A stretch of DNA of 64,000 bases from Rehmannia glutinosa (taxonomy: Eukaryota; Streptophyta; Magnoliopsida; Lamiales; Orobanchaceae), in NCBI GenBank assembly GCA_016081115.2, contig CM071934.1, positions 62,915,267 through 62,979,266 on the forward strand. The letters are read 5' to 3'. Positions 36,078 to 47,447 of this stretch are shown piece by piece. The notes beneath the pieces are model-generated. The model saw only the letters and a program-made list of their open reading frames with translations. It made no database searches and was not told the origin of the DNA. Position numbers and translations under genes: made by a program. How positions within the stretch are numbered: position 1 is the first letter of the stretch; each line of letters starts with the position of its first letter.

Positions 36078-36875
36078 TTGGAAAGAAAGTCTTTTATAAC
36101 TTCCAACCATGAAGAAGTTGAACATTGTCTTATGGGCTTTGAAGAAAACGAGGTAAGTTCAAAACCCCCTACTTCTTATGACAATGAATTGCAAAATGAA
36201 TATAGTGATTTGCAAAATGATTATGATGGGCTACAAGATGAATTCCAAAGCTTACTTGTTAAATACGAAAATTTGAAAAAGGAATTCATTGTTTTGAAAA
36301 ATGATAAGGATAGTTTATTTACTTCTTATGAATCACTATCATGTGCTCACACCACCACACTTGACAAGGTTAGAAACCTTGAGAAAGAAAATAGTACTCT
36401 TGTTGAAAGCATGAAAAAGGATTCATTAAAATCCAACTTGAGTACCAATAAAATGCCTAATATTGTTGATATTCATAATTGTGATAACGGACTTGATCAT
36501 AAGCCTAATGTTGTTAATCATATGAAAAATAATCAAGTCCATATGCATGTTGGTCATTATACTCCTAAAATTGTTACTTGTTTCTATTGTGGTAAAAAGG
36601 GTCATACGGCTAATTTTTGTCGGGCTAGAAATAGCTCTAATTATTTGTGGAGACCTAAAAGTCTCAAAGCTAATCCTAAAGGACCCAAACAATTAAGGGT
36701 ACCACAAAATAATATTTTATTAGGTACCCGGCGAAATGATGATCGAAGAAAATTCACACTGCCAAGAAGGCATCAAATGACCGTTTCATTTGATCAAAGA
36801 AGGAGAAACTATTTTCGACAAAGCCAATTTCCAAGAAGAGGATATAATCAAAAACGGGAAGAAAACAAACCTTGA
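36078..36875 (+). pseudogene. Sirevirus D gag, internally deleted
   Basis: A 265-codon frame. Its N-terminal gag core is missing: the short stretch at 36010-36080 aligns with the first codons of the Sirevirus C gag (but has lost the ATG) and then jumps to the region after the first zinc knuckle. What remains is a Asn/Asp/Glu-rich coiled coil (about residues 30-110), a zinc knuckle CFYCGKKGHTANFC and a basic tail. Downstream (36876-37000) a few protease-like residues (GNGIIGN) persist, then pol is gone. Confidence 0.75.
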
Positions 36876-37000
36876 AAATGGAGTAATCAAAGAAGTCATC
36901 ATCAACAAAGTGACTTCTCAAGGGGAAGATATCATCAACAATGGGAACGGCACAACCCATGGAAATGGCATAATTGGTAACCCGTATCTCCCTAGTTAAA

Positions 37001-37844
37001 TATGAATTTTATTTTTATGCATGCTTCTATTTGTGTCTTAATTGCAAATGGTTTTTCAAGTATTTATTCTTAAGGTCTTCAAAAATTAATTATGTTTCTA
37101 AAATTTTTGAAAAGGAGACCTTACATCATGTTTTTAAAACTCTTGACTTAAGTGTTTTATATTCTTATGGTGTTCTATAGCATAAGCATTTTATAGTAAT
37201 ATCTATCATTGTTTGACCTACACTTGTGCTATCATATCTTGTGGAAAATGTGTTTAAAGAATTGTGTAGGTTATATATCTCTATTCATGGGCTATCGTTT
37301 TTTCTTCGTCTAAGAGATTCTTAAACTAGCGAGGTATGTTCATTCGTATTATTCTTAGAACTTGATATTATGCTTATACACATATCTTTTAAGATACTTC
37401 ATTTCAACCCCTTAAGTGCCCCTAAATGATTTTGTAAATTTTTCTTAAAAGGGCACTAGTCGTTAAGTCTCGATTTTCTCGAATATATGTTTTCCCGAAA
37501 CCCATATTTGTTGGACTTGGTCCAAAATTATCTTTTTACAAAGATTTAAAACTTTTGGGGTGAAAAATCGAATTTTGGAAAATTCTGGAAAAAGAAAAAT
37601 TGCACGTGGGCCAGTCAGCGGGCGACCGGTCGCCTACACGTCGACGGTCGCACCACTTCGACTGGCGCCTGGCCAATATTTTGGGATATAACCCGTCTGT
37701 CTTCTCTTCTTGAAACAGAACACCAAAATTTTCCAAAACCCTTGCTCGCGAAAATCATCCCTCTTTCTCTAAGTTCTTCAAATCTTCATCATTTTTCACG
37801 ATTCTTGTTGCTAATCCTATTATTTTTGCAAGAATCTCACATTT
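37001..37844 (+). other. Sirevirus D spacer after the pol deletion
   Basis: AT-rich sequence without coding content. A CG-rich patch with GACCGGTCGC at about 37610-37660 resembles the LTR palindromes, followed by a likely leader for the third ORF. Confidence 0.6.
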
Positions 37845-38165
37845 ATGGCTCCTCCAAAGAATTCTACCGGTCGAAATTCCATCTCCAAGCGTAGAAGGGG
37901 TGGAGAGGGTTCTTCGAGAAATCGGCAAGAAGAAGCCGAACAAAGGGATATTCGAGCTACCCAGAGAAATGTGGCTCAAGATGGAGATGACGTTCAAAAT
38001 CCCATACTCTCTCGGGCCCAAATTGCCGAGCTTCGTGGAACAATTTCGCTCCAAAATTGCCGTTGGGCGAAAAGGTTAAAATTGCAAGTTGATAATGACT
38101 CGTGGATGATCATGATATTGATGGAGTATTTGATGGTAAAAATACTCTTATATGGCATTTGTTGA
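37845..38165 (+). pseudogene. Sirevirus D third ORF, N-terminal part
   Basis: A 106-codon frame starting MAPPKNSTGRNSISKRRRGG, rich in Arg/Glu/Gln, in the place after pol where Sireviruses carry an extra ORF. The equivalent region in Sirevirus A also begins MAP. Only the first about 85 residues look genuine; the tail after the aspartate-rich end is a frameshift or deletion product. Function unknown. Confidence 0.5.
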
Positions 38166-38819
38166 TAATTGGTATGAAGTACTTGATGGTAAAAGTACTT
38201 CTTTTAATTTTTGCTTAGATGCCTTGATCATTATGCTTAGATGGATAATTTGGGACATTTGTAATATTTTATGTGTATTGTTTGAGGCATGACTTGTATT
38301 ACTTGATGGATCTTCTATCTTTGGCATTTATAATGCTTTGATCTCTTAGGCTATTTTTATCTCAATTGGGTTGAACCCTTGAGAATCTACTTTGGTGAGC
38401 CTCTTATTTGATGGACAAATGTTGCATATTTCTTGATAATTTTTGCATATGATCTTATTGAGCTTTGCTATGTTTTGTATGATGGTTGATGTAATTGGAT
38501 GATGATATGAAATTTTTTTGGCTTGAATCATTTACAAGGGCTATATACAACCTCTTTTAATTTTCATGCCCACAAAGTGTTCGATGAAATGTCACAATGA
38601 AATTTTCAACTTATACATGATTCTCTTGCTTCCAAAAGTCTCCAATATTTATTGAGATCATGTTTTGGCAAATAAAACGAGCGTATGAACTCCTCTTGAT
38701 ACATTTCTCCTATTTTCCTTGGTTTTTTAAGCTTATATTACTCTATGGTTGATAAACCGTCTCTTTAAGCGTACTTTGAAATATTTGTATGACGTTTTTA
38801 TCATCCTAACATTCTTTTT

Positions 38820-39278
38820 GATGATTCCAAAGGGGGAGAAACAGGAAAATGGCTCATTAGCTCAAAGAAGCTAATAAAAGCTTGTTATAAAAGCTATAAG
38901 CTATGGCTCATAAAAGCCATAAGTTGTGATTTATTTTTAGTCCAATTGTTGCTTGATGGACTTATATAATTGTCTAATGATGTTTTTGAGACAGGGGGAG
39001 CTTATAAGCTCTTGAACAAAATGTAAAAGCTAAGCTTTTGGCTTATGGTTAATTGCTTTTACATTATTCTTGATGTGCTTGTTGATAAGGGGAGCTTGTG
39101 CTTATTATGCCTATTATTGAATATTCTTACTCCCTATTGGTTGCTTATGTTTTTTTTGGAAATTTTGGTTGCTTCCAAACGGTTAGATGTTTTTTACCGG
39201 AAAATCGTTTTTAAAAATTGTCCGTCCAAAATTTCTCTAAAAATTGTTTTGGTTTGTAACCATCAAAAAGAGGGAGAT
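38820..39278 (+). other. Series of polypurine tracts before the Sirevirus D 3' LTR
   Basis: Four PPT-like words lie at AAAGGGGGAGAAA (38829-38841), ACAGGGGGAGCTT (about 38991-39003), TAAGGGGAGCTTG (about 39088) and AAAAAGAGGGAGA (39265-39277, next to the LTR). AGCTTATAAGCT-type palindromes lie between them. Repeated PPTs are a reported mark of Sireviruses. Confidence 0.75.
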
Positions 39279-40769
39279 TGTTTGATACATGTTTTTATCT
39301 TAATTTTGATGATTTTATTTTTACACCAAAACAATGTTTTTACTTGTTGTCCAAATACTCCTAAATGAATTAAAATAGCTTTAATATTTTCCGGTGTATT
39401 TCTTCAAGTTTTACTTTAGACAAAATTGGACAACACTTCTAATGATTTTATGTTTATAAGTTTTACTTCAAAACAAGGTTTCTAAATGTTGTCTAAATAC
39501 TTCCGATTGGTTTAAAAAGTTTTTTACTAAATCTTCGGAGTATTTCTTGGGTTTTATTTTCGACAAAAAATTGGACAACATTTCTGTCTCGAGGTCGATC
39601 GGTCGCCGTATAGGGCAACCCGTACCTGAAGATGAATTTGGAAACAAAAAATGAGACGGGTAGTTAAAATGCCAGGTCGACCGTTCGATTCGACCGGGCG
39701 TCGGCCGACCTCGCCGCACCGCGGCCGTGCACCGGCGTTTAAAAGTAATACAGAACTTCCTGTCTTGATTTTGTGTCTGGGTCGACCGGTTGATGTTAGG
39801 GACGACGGTCGAGGTACACGTCGATCGGTCGCCCTGTGTAAATTTCCTATGTTTCGTTTTTAACTTCTATTTGTGTGCGACCGGTCGCCCCGTGCTTTGA
39901 CAGCAAAAATATGACCGTTTGACAGCAGACATATTTCCTTAAAATGTGGGATTGATTTCTAACAGCTATATTCTTGATTTTAATTGTATTTTTCTCAGAG
40001 ATTTTCAATCCCCAAGAGGAGCCTATGCTTAATCAATCATCTCGCTATAAATAGAGGAAGTTTTGGAGCAACAAATAGAACTATTGAGATACAACACAAC
40101 AAGATACACTTCAAGCAAATAATTGTTCTTCATTGTTATTATTCTTGTTGTAAATTTTGCCTAGCTTATCACTTTCACATCCTTGAGGTCTAGGCTATTC
40201 TTGATTACACTTTGCACTCAAATTGTAATATTCATTATTGAGTTGTAATCTTGATTTTTGGTTATCATTCAACACAAGATATCCTTGTGAGTGTTCTTGT
40301 GGTAAGAACACACTTGGATGATCTAGGTGATAGGTGCAAGAAGATTGTGGTGATCTTCTTATTGAGGTGTTGAAGAATTTGGTATTCTTCAAGGTTGAAG
40401 ATTGTGGTAATCTTCACAAGGTGCCGTTGAAGGAAGATTGTGGTGATCTTCAAAGGGAGATTGTGGTAATCTCCAAAGGTGTTGTTGAAGAAGAGTGTGG
40501 TGCTCTTCAAGGTGTTGTAAGTTGGTGTTGTATTAATTTTGGTAATTAATAAAATTCTTTTTCTTTTTGAAATCCATCCCGGATATACTAGGGTGGTAGA
40601 GGATTAGGCCCTAGGTGGGTTGAACCTCTTTAAATCAACGTGTGTTGTTTACTTTCCGCACCTTTATTATTGTCTTTGATCTCTCGGTTCGAAAAAGAGG
40701 GTAAAATCGAAAAGATGGAGATAATCTATTCACCCCCCCTCTAGATTATCGTAGCCGCTTGGACTTACA
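39279..40769 (+). repeat. Sirevirus D 3' LTR
   Basis: 1491 bp, a close copy of 34442-35936. Most differences cluster in the CG-rich palindrome zone at about 39670-39740. It also holds the hairpin array (40293-40508). Confidence 0.93.
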
Positions 40770-40774
40770 TTGGT

Positions 40775-41700
40775 GTTGCGTGATAATGGGGAATTGGAGT
40801 CGGAAAGTGAGAGAAAGCCGGATTATAGTGATATGCTGGAGTTGAAGGATATTACGGAGGTAGTAGAGGCGGCAAAGGGGGAGGCATTGTCTTTAGTGTC
40901 CCGGAGGGTGCTGAGTATTCAGCCTAAGTCAGATGAGGGAATCTAATGAGATAACATATTTCATACAAGGTGTTTTGTCAATGTAAAGGTGTGTATTGTC
41001 ATTATAAACTGTGATAGTTGCACTAATGTAGCTAGCACGAAGTTGGTAGAAAAATTGGGAATTCCAACGATGAAACCCCCCGCAACCATATAAATTGCAG
41101 TGGTTGAGTGATTGTGGGGAGATGTGAAGCACTAAGCAGGCAAAAGTAGCGTTCCAAATAGGGGGATATAAGGATGAGGTGTTGTGTGATATTGTGCCAA
41201 TGCAGGCGGGGCACATCTTGTTGGGTAGATCATGGCAGTTTGATAAGAGAGTACATCATGACGGTTACACCAACCAGTATACTCTTGTCCATAACCAAAT
41301 GCATTTTGTACTTGTGCCTTTGACTCTAAAAGAAATTTATGAGGATCAAATAAAATCGAGAGCAGGAGAGGCAAAAGAAAAAGAGAGTTCGGCTAGTGAG
41401 AAGAAAAATCAAAATAAAGCCGAGAAAAAGGAGAGCTTGAGGGAAAGCAAGAATGAGGGTCCAGTTAAGGGTAGAAGTGAGGCACGAGAGATACCCGGGA
41501 TAAAGGAGAGTAGCGTTAGTGAGAGGGCCGAAAACCAAAAGAGGGGACAAATGGCCTTGAGGTAAGAAACGAGGGAAAAATAAACTTAATGGCAAAAATG
41601 AGTGACCTTAGGAAAGCCACAACGAGTGGTTTTTCGATGATACTCTTGGTTTACAAGAGCACTTATTTATCTACTAACAGTCTTAACCCCAATTTTCCTA
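40775..41700 (+). pseudogene. Gypsy B gag end and protease
   Basis: The frame that was cut at 34441 resumes here (LRDNGELESESERKPDYSD, then SLVSRRVLSIQPKSDE). Protease-like words follow: NIFHTRCFVNVKVCIVIINC, DSCTNVASTKLVEKLG, then the LCDIVPMQAGHILLGRSWQFD block (41179-41250). The catalytic Asp-Ser/Thr-Gly is not intact (it reads NCDSC). Stops occur at 40945, 41095 and later. A charged Lys/Glu linker (41340-41560) leads to RT. Confidence 0.75.
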
Positions 41701-41709
41701 GTTCTGTAT

Positions 41710-43075
41710 TGTCTTTATTGTAGGAATTAGAGGATATGTTTCCAGACGAAATGCCGGATGGGTTACCACCTATTTGGGGGATTGAGCACTAGATTGACTT
41801 CATCTTGTGGGCGTCTTTACCAAACCGACCGACGTACAGTCCAACCCGGAGGAGACCAAGGAATTACAACATCAAATTGATGCATTGCTAAATAAGAAAC
41901 TCATTCAGGAGAGTATGAGTCCGTGTGCAGTTCCGGTGTTACTAGTTCCAAAGAAAGATGGGTCGTGGAGGATGTGTGTGGACTGTCGGGCTATCAATAA
42001 CATCACTGTTAAGTACCAACACCCCATACCTCGCTTGGATGATATGTTGGACGAGCTTTGGGTCTAGTATCTGCTCCAAGATAGATTTAAAGAACGAATA
42101 CCATCAGATTCGGATGCGGGAAGGAGATGAGTGGAAAATAGATTTTAAGACCAAGCATGGTTTGTATGAGTGGTTAGTTATGCCGTTTGGACTAACTAAT
42201 ACACCGAGCACATTTATGAGATTGATGAACCATGTTTTGAGGGCTTGTATTGGGAAGTTCGTTGTGGTCTACTTTGATGATATCCTCATATATAGTAAAT
42301 CATTATACGAAAACTTAGATAACTTGCGGGCCGTACTAGAAGTGTTAAGGAAAGAGCAACTATATGAAAATATCAAGAAGTGCACATTTTATTTCGAGCA
42401 ATTGATATTCTTTGGATTTGTAGTGAGCTCGAGGGGAATCACGGTGGACGAGGAGAAAATTAAGGCTATTCAGGATTGGCCTAAGCCAACATCAGCCAGT
42501 CAAGTTCGTAGCTTCCATGGGCTTACTAGTTTTTATCGGAGGTTTGTATGAGATTTTAGCACTATCGCAGCGCCATTGACGGAGACAATTAAAAAGAGTG
42601 TTGCGTTTCAGTAGGGTGAAGCCCAAGATGAGGCATTCGAGTTACTTAAAGAAAGGCTAACACATGCACCTTTGCTAGCATTACCGGATTTTACCAAGGT
42701 TTTCGAGATCGAGTGTGATGCATCGGGAGTTGGGATTGGAGCCGTATTGATGCAAGAGGGGGGCTGAATGCGTTGAACTATCCAACATACGACAAGGAAT
42801 TGTATTCTCTAGTACGAGCCTTGAAAACGTGGCAACATTATCTATGACTAAAGGAATTCATAATTCACACTGATCACGAGTCATTAAAGTATCTCAAGGG
42901 GCAACAGAAGTTGAACAAGCGACACGCGCTAGCTTGTGTTCATTGAGATGTTTTCTTACGTCATCCGGTACAAGCAAGGTAAGAATAATGTTGTAGCAGA
43001 TGCACCATCTCGGAGGTACACTCTTATCTCTACTTTAGATGCTAAAATTCTTGGGTTTGAACATATTAAAGAGTT
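41710..43075 (+). pseudogene. Gypsy B reverse transcriptase-RNase H
   Basis: RT begins with [20 protein letters not shown] (41930-41990), shifts frame at about 42060, and continues through [40 protein letters not shown] and catalytic [10 protein letters not shown] (about 42268-42297) to [16 protein letters not shown] at 42551. RNase H words follow in broken frames: [18 protein letters not shown] (about 42715-42770) and NNVVADAPSRR near 43010. Stops at 42549, 42612 and 42766 make it non-functional. Confidence 0.88.
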
Positions 43076-43130
43076 GTAATTCCATAATCTTGATTTTGCT
43101 GAGTCATTTGTTGCATTCGAAAAAGGGGAG

Positions 43131-44313
43131 GTGGATAAATTCTATCGACATGATGGTTTTCTAATTCGAGAAGATAAATTGTGCATTCCTGAATGTTCAT
43201 TGAGGGACTTACTAGTGAGGGAATCACATGGTGGGGGTCTTATGGGACATTTTGGGGTAGCCAAAACCTTAGCAGTCTTGCAAGAGCATTTCTATTGGCC
43301 ACATATGAAGTGTGATGTTGAACGTATTTGTACTAGATGTGTTACTTGTAGGCAAGCTAAATCTCGAGTTCAAAACCAGGGTCTTTAAATGCCCTTACCC
43401 ATACCGACAACACCTTGGGTTGATATTTCTATGGACTTTGTGTTAGGACTTCCGAGAACTAAACATGGGCCCGATTCTATATTTGTTCTCGTAGATCATT
43501 TTTCAAAGATGGCACATTTTATTCCTTGTCATAAAACTGATAATGCATCTTTAAATTGCTGACTTGTTCTTTAGGGAAGTTGTGAGATTGCATGGTATGC
43601 CTAGGACCATTGTTTCCGATAGGGATGCTAAGTTCTTAAGTTACTTTTGGAAGACTTTGTAGGGAAAACTGGGAACTAAATTGTTATTTTCTACTACGTG
43701 TAATCCCCAAACGGACGGTCAAACTGAAGTAGTAAATAGAACTTTGTCCATGTTGTTAAGGGCTATCATTAAAAAGAATATTAAAACGTGGGAAGAGTGT
43801 TTACTGCATGTTGAGTTTGCTTATATTCGTGTTGTTCATTCTGCATCAAAGTTTTCACCATTTGAACTTGTTTATGGTTTTAATCTGCTAACCCCATTGG
43901 ATTTATCACCTTTACCTGTTTTTGAGCATGTTAACTAAGATGGGCAGAAGAAAGCTGATTTTGTGAAACAGTTACATGAGAAAGCAAAGCTCAATATTGA
44001 ACGTCGAATAGAGCAGTACATAGCACATGCTAACAAGCATCATAAGAAGATGGTGTTTGGGCCGGGTGATTAGGTTTGTGTACATATGCACCCCGAATAA
44101 TTCCCAGCCCAACGAAAGTTCGAATTGCAGCCTCATGGAGATGGTCCATTCCAAGTGCTTGAGCGAATCAATGATAATGCTTACAAGATTGACTTGCCGG
44201 GCGAGTATGAGATTAGTGCTTCTTTTAATGTTGCTGATCTTAGTCCATTTGATGCAAATTTGGATTTGAGGACAAATCCTAATCAAGATGAGGGGAATGA
44301 TGAGAATCCATGA
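43131..44313 (+). pseudogene. Gypsy B integrase
   Basis: The HHCC zinc-binding module (SHGGGLMGHFGVAKTLAVLQ...CTRCVTCRQAKS) is at 43131-43388. The core start [20 protein letters not shown] is at 43420-43480, and [20 protein letters not shown] at about 43700-43760. The C-terminal part with PHGDGPFQVLERINDNAYKI and PGEYEISASFNVADLSPF runs at 44125-44313. Stops at 43387, 43562 and 43937 break it. No chromodomain is seen, and the frame apparently once ran on into the LTR. Confidence 0.88.
44287..44297 (+). other. Gypsy B polypurine tract
   Basis: A purine run with GATGAGGGGAA lies directly before TGATGAG of the 3' LTR, and within the integrase C-terminal coding sequence. Confidence 0.75.
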
Positions 44314-45231
44314 TGAAAGACCAAGTAAAAGTGCCAGTTGGTCCGGTGACGACGGCTCGAGCAAGAAAGTTCAAGGAAGCACTCAATGGGTTGATCCAAG
44401 TCATTCAAAAGGAGACTAAGAGTGTGTTGCCGATGGAAGAAGATGTTCGGGTGCTTTAGTTGATTCGCGTCATCAACATTCAAGAGTCCACCTCAGACTG
44501 AGCAAGTGAAGGATGCCATGAATACAAGTCATTTTGTGTCATGAAGACATTGTAATCAAGTTCTTAATAGTGTCTTGTATTCATTTATCTTCGTTAGTCG
44601 TAGTTTGATTTGTTTTAAGTCATTTTGAAGTTTTGAAGGCTAAATAAACCTTTAAGGCCACGTCTTAAGTTGATATTTCGAGTTTGGGACGAGTAGGGAT
44701 CAAATTCAAAGACAACGTCAAAGGGGGGTGTTCAACTTGACTCACGGGCAGCCCGTGCACCATAGCACGGTCCGTGCGTCTAGGCAAATGAAATTGAGTG
44801 CCTTCAAATTCATGCACGGGCAGCCCATGCGTATGCGCATGGCCCGTGCGTCTGTCCGGGTTTCGGTGGGTATGTTCAGTTTTTATTTCCTTTCTAATTG
44901 TTAAGTTATTTCCTAGTAGGGTTAGGGTTTTGGATCCCATATAAGGGTGAACACTTATTCTTTTTCATTAGTTATCAATTAAATTCAAATATTTACTCTC
45001 AAATTGAATATTTTTCCAAGTACTTCAAGATTTACGTTTCTTGTTGCAATTATTGACTTGTCAGGCGATAATCCATAATTGCTTGTGGCGTCTTCGCATA
45101 CAGAGGTTCTTGCTTTGCTAAGCAATGGGTCGAGGTTAATCCACCATCTTTAACCGAACTAGTGAAGATCATGGGTTAACAAAACAATGTTGTTTGGGTC
45201 ATATGCACGTTCATTGATACGGTTCACATCA
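44298..45231 (+). repeat. Gypsy B 3' LTR
   Basis: 934 bp, from TGATGAGAATCC to TTCACATCA. It keeps near-perfect palindromes CACGGGCAGCCCGTG (44743-44757) and GCACGGTCCGTGC (44765-44777), which are broken by transitions in the 5' LTR. Confidence 0.92.
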
Positions 45232-45236
45232 CCAAT

Positions 45237-45451
45237 GGACTCCCCCCAAACTGATTTTGCTGAACCATGCTTATGAGGACCGGATTCAATTCGAAATTAT
45301 TTGTATTTATATGCTGGCACACAATTCCGGAGTAGTTTTTGTTCATTGGTGGCCGGAAATAATCCCGAATTGCTCTTTTCTGTGCCTCAAGCTATGGTGG
45401 CACATTTTGAATCAAGTTCCCGTTGTTCTCATTCTCTCTGTCGTCTGCCAT
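45237..45451 (-). pseudogene. Athila-type gag, N-terminal part
   Basis: On the minus strand from MADDRENENN (start at 45451) through AIRDYFRPPMNKNYSGI and NFELNPVLISMVQQNQFGGS to the gypsy B insertion site. These are standard words of the Athila gag N-terminus. One in-frame stop is present. This completes the gag whose other parts are at 31312-32183 and 29338-29797. Confidence 0.88.
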
Positions 45452-45655
45452 TGCTAGCTTTTTTGCTCGTTTTGTTGCTCTGATTGCTCGAAGTGTCCTT
45501 TCAATCTCTGGATCAATATGAAGCAAATTAGTATCTTTAGAATTTCACATAAACAGACAACTCAATGAGAAACACGAACTAGTATTACCTAAACTAATCT
45601 AGATTAGGATTAAGACTACTTGGTAACAGTATTAGTGCAAAATAAGATAAAACAA
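45452..45655 (-). other. Athila 5' leader between PBS and gag
   Basis: Untranslated leader of the minus-strand base element. The frame just before the gag ATG is open for about 20 codons and could extend the N-terminus. No other feature seen. Confidence 0.55.
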
Positions 45656-45672
45656 CCCCGGCAATGGCGCCA
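45656..45672 (-). other. Athila primer binding site
   Basis: TGGCGCCATTGCCGGGG on the minus strand, the PBS typical of Athila/Tat elements, next to the LTR end at 45679. Confidence 0.88.
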
Positions 45673-45678
45673 AAAACT

Positions 45679-46170
45679 TGTTCGAGATTTTCTTACCGCG
45701 AGCGTACGCTGTCAAGTTTTAGTATAGATTTAGAAGTGGGGTTATCGTTCCACATGGATTGATAACGAATTTTATACTAAGTACTGTAATTATAATAGCT
45801 TAATTCTATCTAGATAATCGCAAATAGATGGACTTTGATTAAATTAAAAATAAAACTAAAATTAAACTGAAAATTCGTTTAGACAAATTATCATACACAT
45901 AAGATATGAATTCTAAAGGATTGATTCACCTAGTTATCCCCTATGTTCTCCATCCAGTTTATTAATCACACGTTTTTAATCTATAAGCCCAATATTCCTA
46001 CAATTTATCACTTCCTCTCTTGAGGGCCAGGTGATTCTAGGTTTCAATCCTGATTTCAATATCTCTATAAAAATCATAAATTAAACCATAAAGTGCTCGA
46101 TGAATATTCTATCACAGGCTTCAAAAGATTCATAAACTTCTCAGTTCTATGAAACCATAGGTTATGCTAT
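45679..46170 (-). repeat. 5' LTR of the base Athila element (partial)
   Basis: Reading leftward, the LTR ends ...ATCTCGAACA before the PBS. Its other part is cut at 46170 by the plus-strand Athila E insertion and would lie beyond the window on the right. It differs from the LTR family of Athila E, so two Athila families are present. Confidence 0.8.
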
Positions 46171-47423
46171 TGATACGTGTAAAATATACGTGCATTTAGA
46201 GGTTTAAAATGGTATATAATTGATACATTTGCATGGTATATAAAATGGTATATAATTGATACATTTGCATGTATATAATATACATGACCTGCCCGTGTGA
46301 AGAGACATGTCCGTGTGAAGTGTTGGGAGAAAGTACGGACAAAACCAAACCACACGAGCCGTGCGACTGGCTGTGGCGGATTTTTGTGTCCTTTTCCCAT
46401 TCAAACTCTACAAGTAATCTCTCTGAACACCTATATAAAGGACCCAAGGGCTGCACGAAAATTACATCATCCATATTCATCCATACACCATACAACACAT
46501 CAATATACACAGGACTACAAGATCAAAGGTCTTCTGAGAGAGGAGAGCTAGGTTGCGAAGAACACTACAAGGCCTTTCACATCTACAGAAGCACAAGAGC
46601 TTCAAAGGTTTGGAAGGAAGATCCATCCTGACAATGATGGTGTTTTCTTTCTTAGTTTAGATATCTTGTCTGTGCTTAAATGATGTCACAATATTGATTT
46701 CAAGTTTGTCTATGAATTTGTTATCAACGTTTGGCTAATCTTTCAGATCTTGGGGCATAATCAAAACTGTGGATTCATGTTAAATCTTGATTAATTATTT
46801 TCTTAATTAATTCATGTGTTCTATTTTATTAATTCATGTGCTTATTCTTAATTGATTTATCTGATCAATAATTAGCATGTCATATTTGTTAGTGCGAAAT
46901 TCGTAAGAGGAATTCTAACAAAGACGGAAATCGAATTCAGACATAAATGGGTGTATCCAGTCTACAACTGTTTGCCGGGAGTAATTCAATTCATAGATCT
47001 TTCGGGAGTTAATAATAGTTGTATCGAGCCGGGAGACCTACAATTGTTATTAATCTACAGTTTATGCACCGCCCAGGAGGGGGAATACACTAACTTAGGA
47101 ATTTAACCCATAGAATTGCATGAATTGGTTTTGTGAAACATTAATTGGATTTAGTTTTAAAGAAACATATTGAGATTATGTGCCTAAGGTTGCTTTCCTA
47201 GTTGTTGAAAATACTTGTAGGGTTCGCAAATTTATTTCTTTTGTTTTCTTTTTATTTTCGATTTTTCTACAATTTGAGATTTGGTCGCTTCAATAAAGTT
47301 AGAATACAATGTTATTATAGCCTAAGTGTTTCGTAGTCAATCTCTAAGGAATACGACCTTACTTGCCATTATCCTATAAACTATCACTTGCAGTTGTAAG
47401 ATCCAAAATATTTTTTGCGAACA
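46171..47423 (+). repeat. Athila E 5' LTR
   Basis: 1253 bp, from TGATACGTGTAAAATATACG to TTTTGCGAACA. Relative to the copies at 57851 and 29798 it lacks about 220 bp after 46275 and carries a local duplication of GGTATATAATTGATACATTT (46210-46260). Confidence 0.9.
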
Positions 47424-47429
47424 AGTTTT

Positions 47430-47447
47430 TGGCGCCGTTGTCGGGGA
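47430..47447 (+). other. Athila E primer binding site
   Basis: TGGCGCCGTTGTCGGGGA, Athila/Tat type, six bases after the LTR end. Confidence 0.9.

Larger units (their letters stand above)
34437..40774 (+). mobile_element. Sirevirus D: non-autonomous copia element, about 6.3 kb
   Basis: LTRs at 34442-35936 and 39279-40769 are nearly identical, with target duplication TTGGT at 34437-34441 and 40770-40774. The internal part has a PBS, a shortened gag, no protease, integrase, RT or RNase H apart from a short remnant, the start of a third ORF and a series of PPT-like words. It must have moved using proteins from a relative. It is nested in gypsy B and is the youngest-looking insertion of the window, judging by LTR similarity. 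Confidence 0.92.
32179..45236 (+). mobile_element. Gypsy B: Ty3/gypsy element with Sirevirus D nested inside
   Basis: Structurally complete: LTRs at 32184-33098 and 44298-45231, PBS, gag, protease, RT, RNase H and integrase on the plus strand, PPT, and target duplication CCAAT at 32179-32183 and 45232-45236. It sits in the Athila gag on the opposite strand. Its own gag is interrupted at 34442 by Sirevirus D. The LTRs differ by many transitions, so this is an older insertion. All pol parts carry stops or frameshifts. Confidence 0.92.

Noticed and set aside
43972..44364. 130-codon minus-strand frame at the gypsy B 3' LTR
   Set aside because: It is antisense to integrase and LTR sequence.
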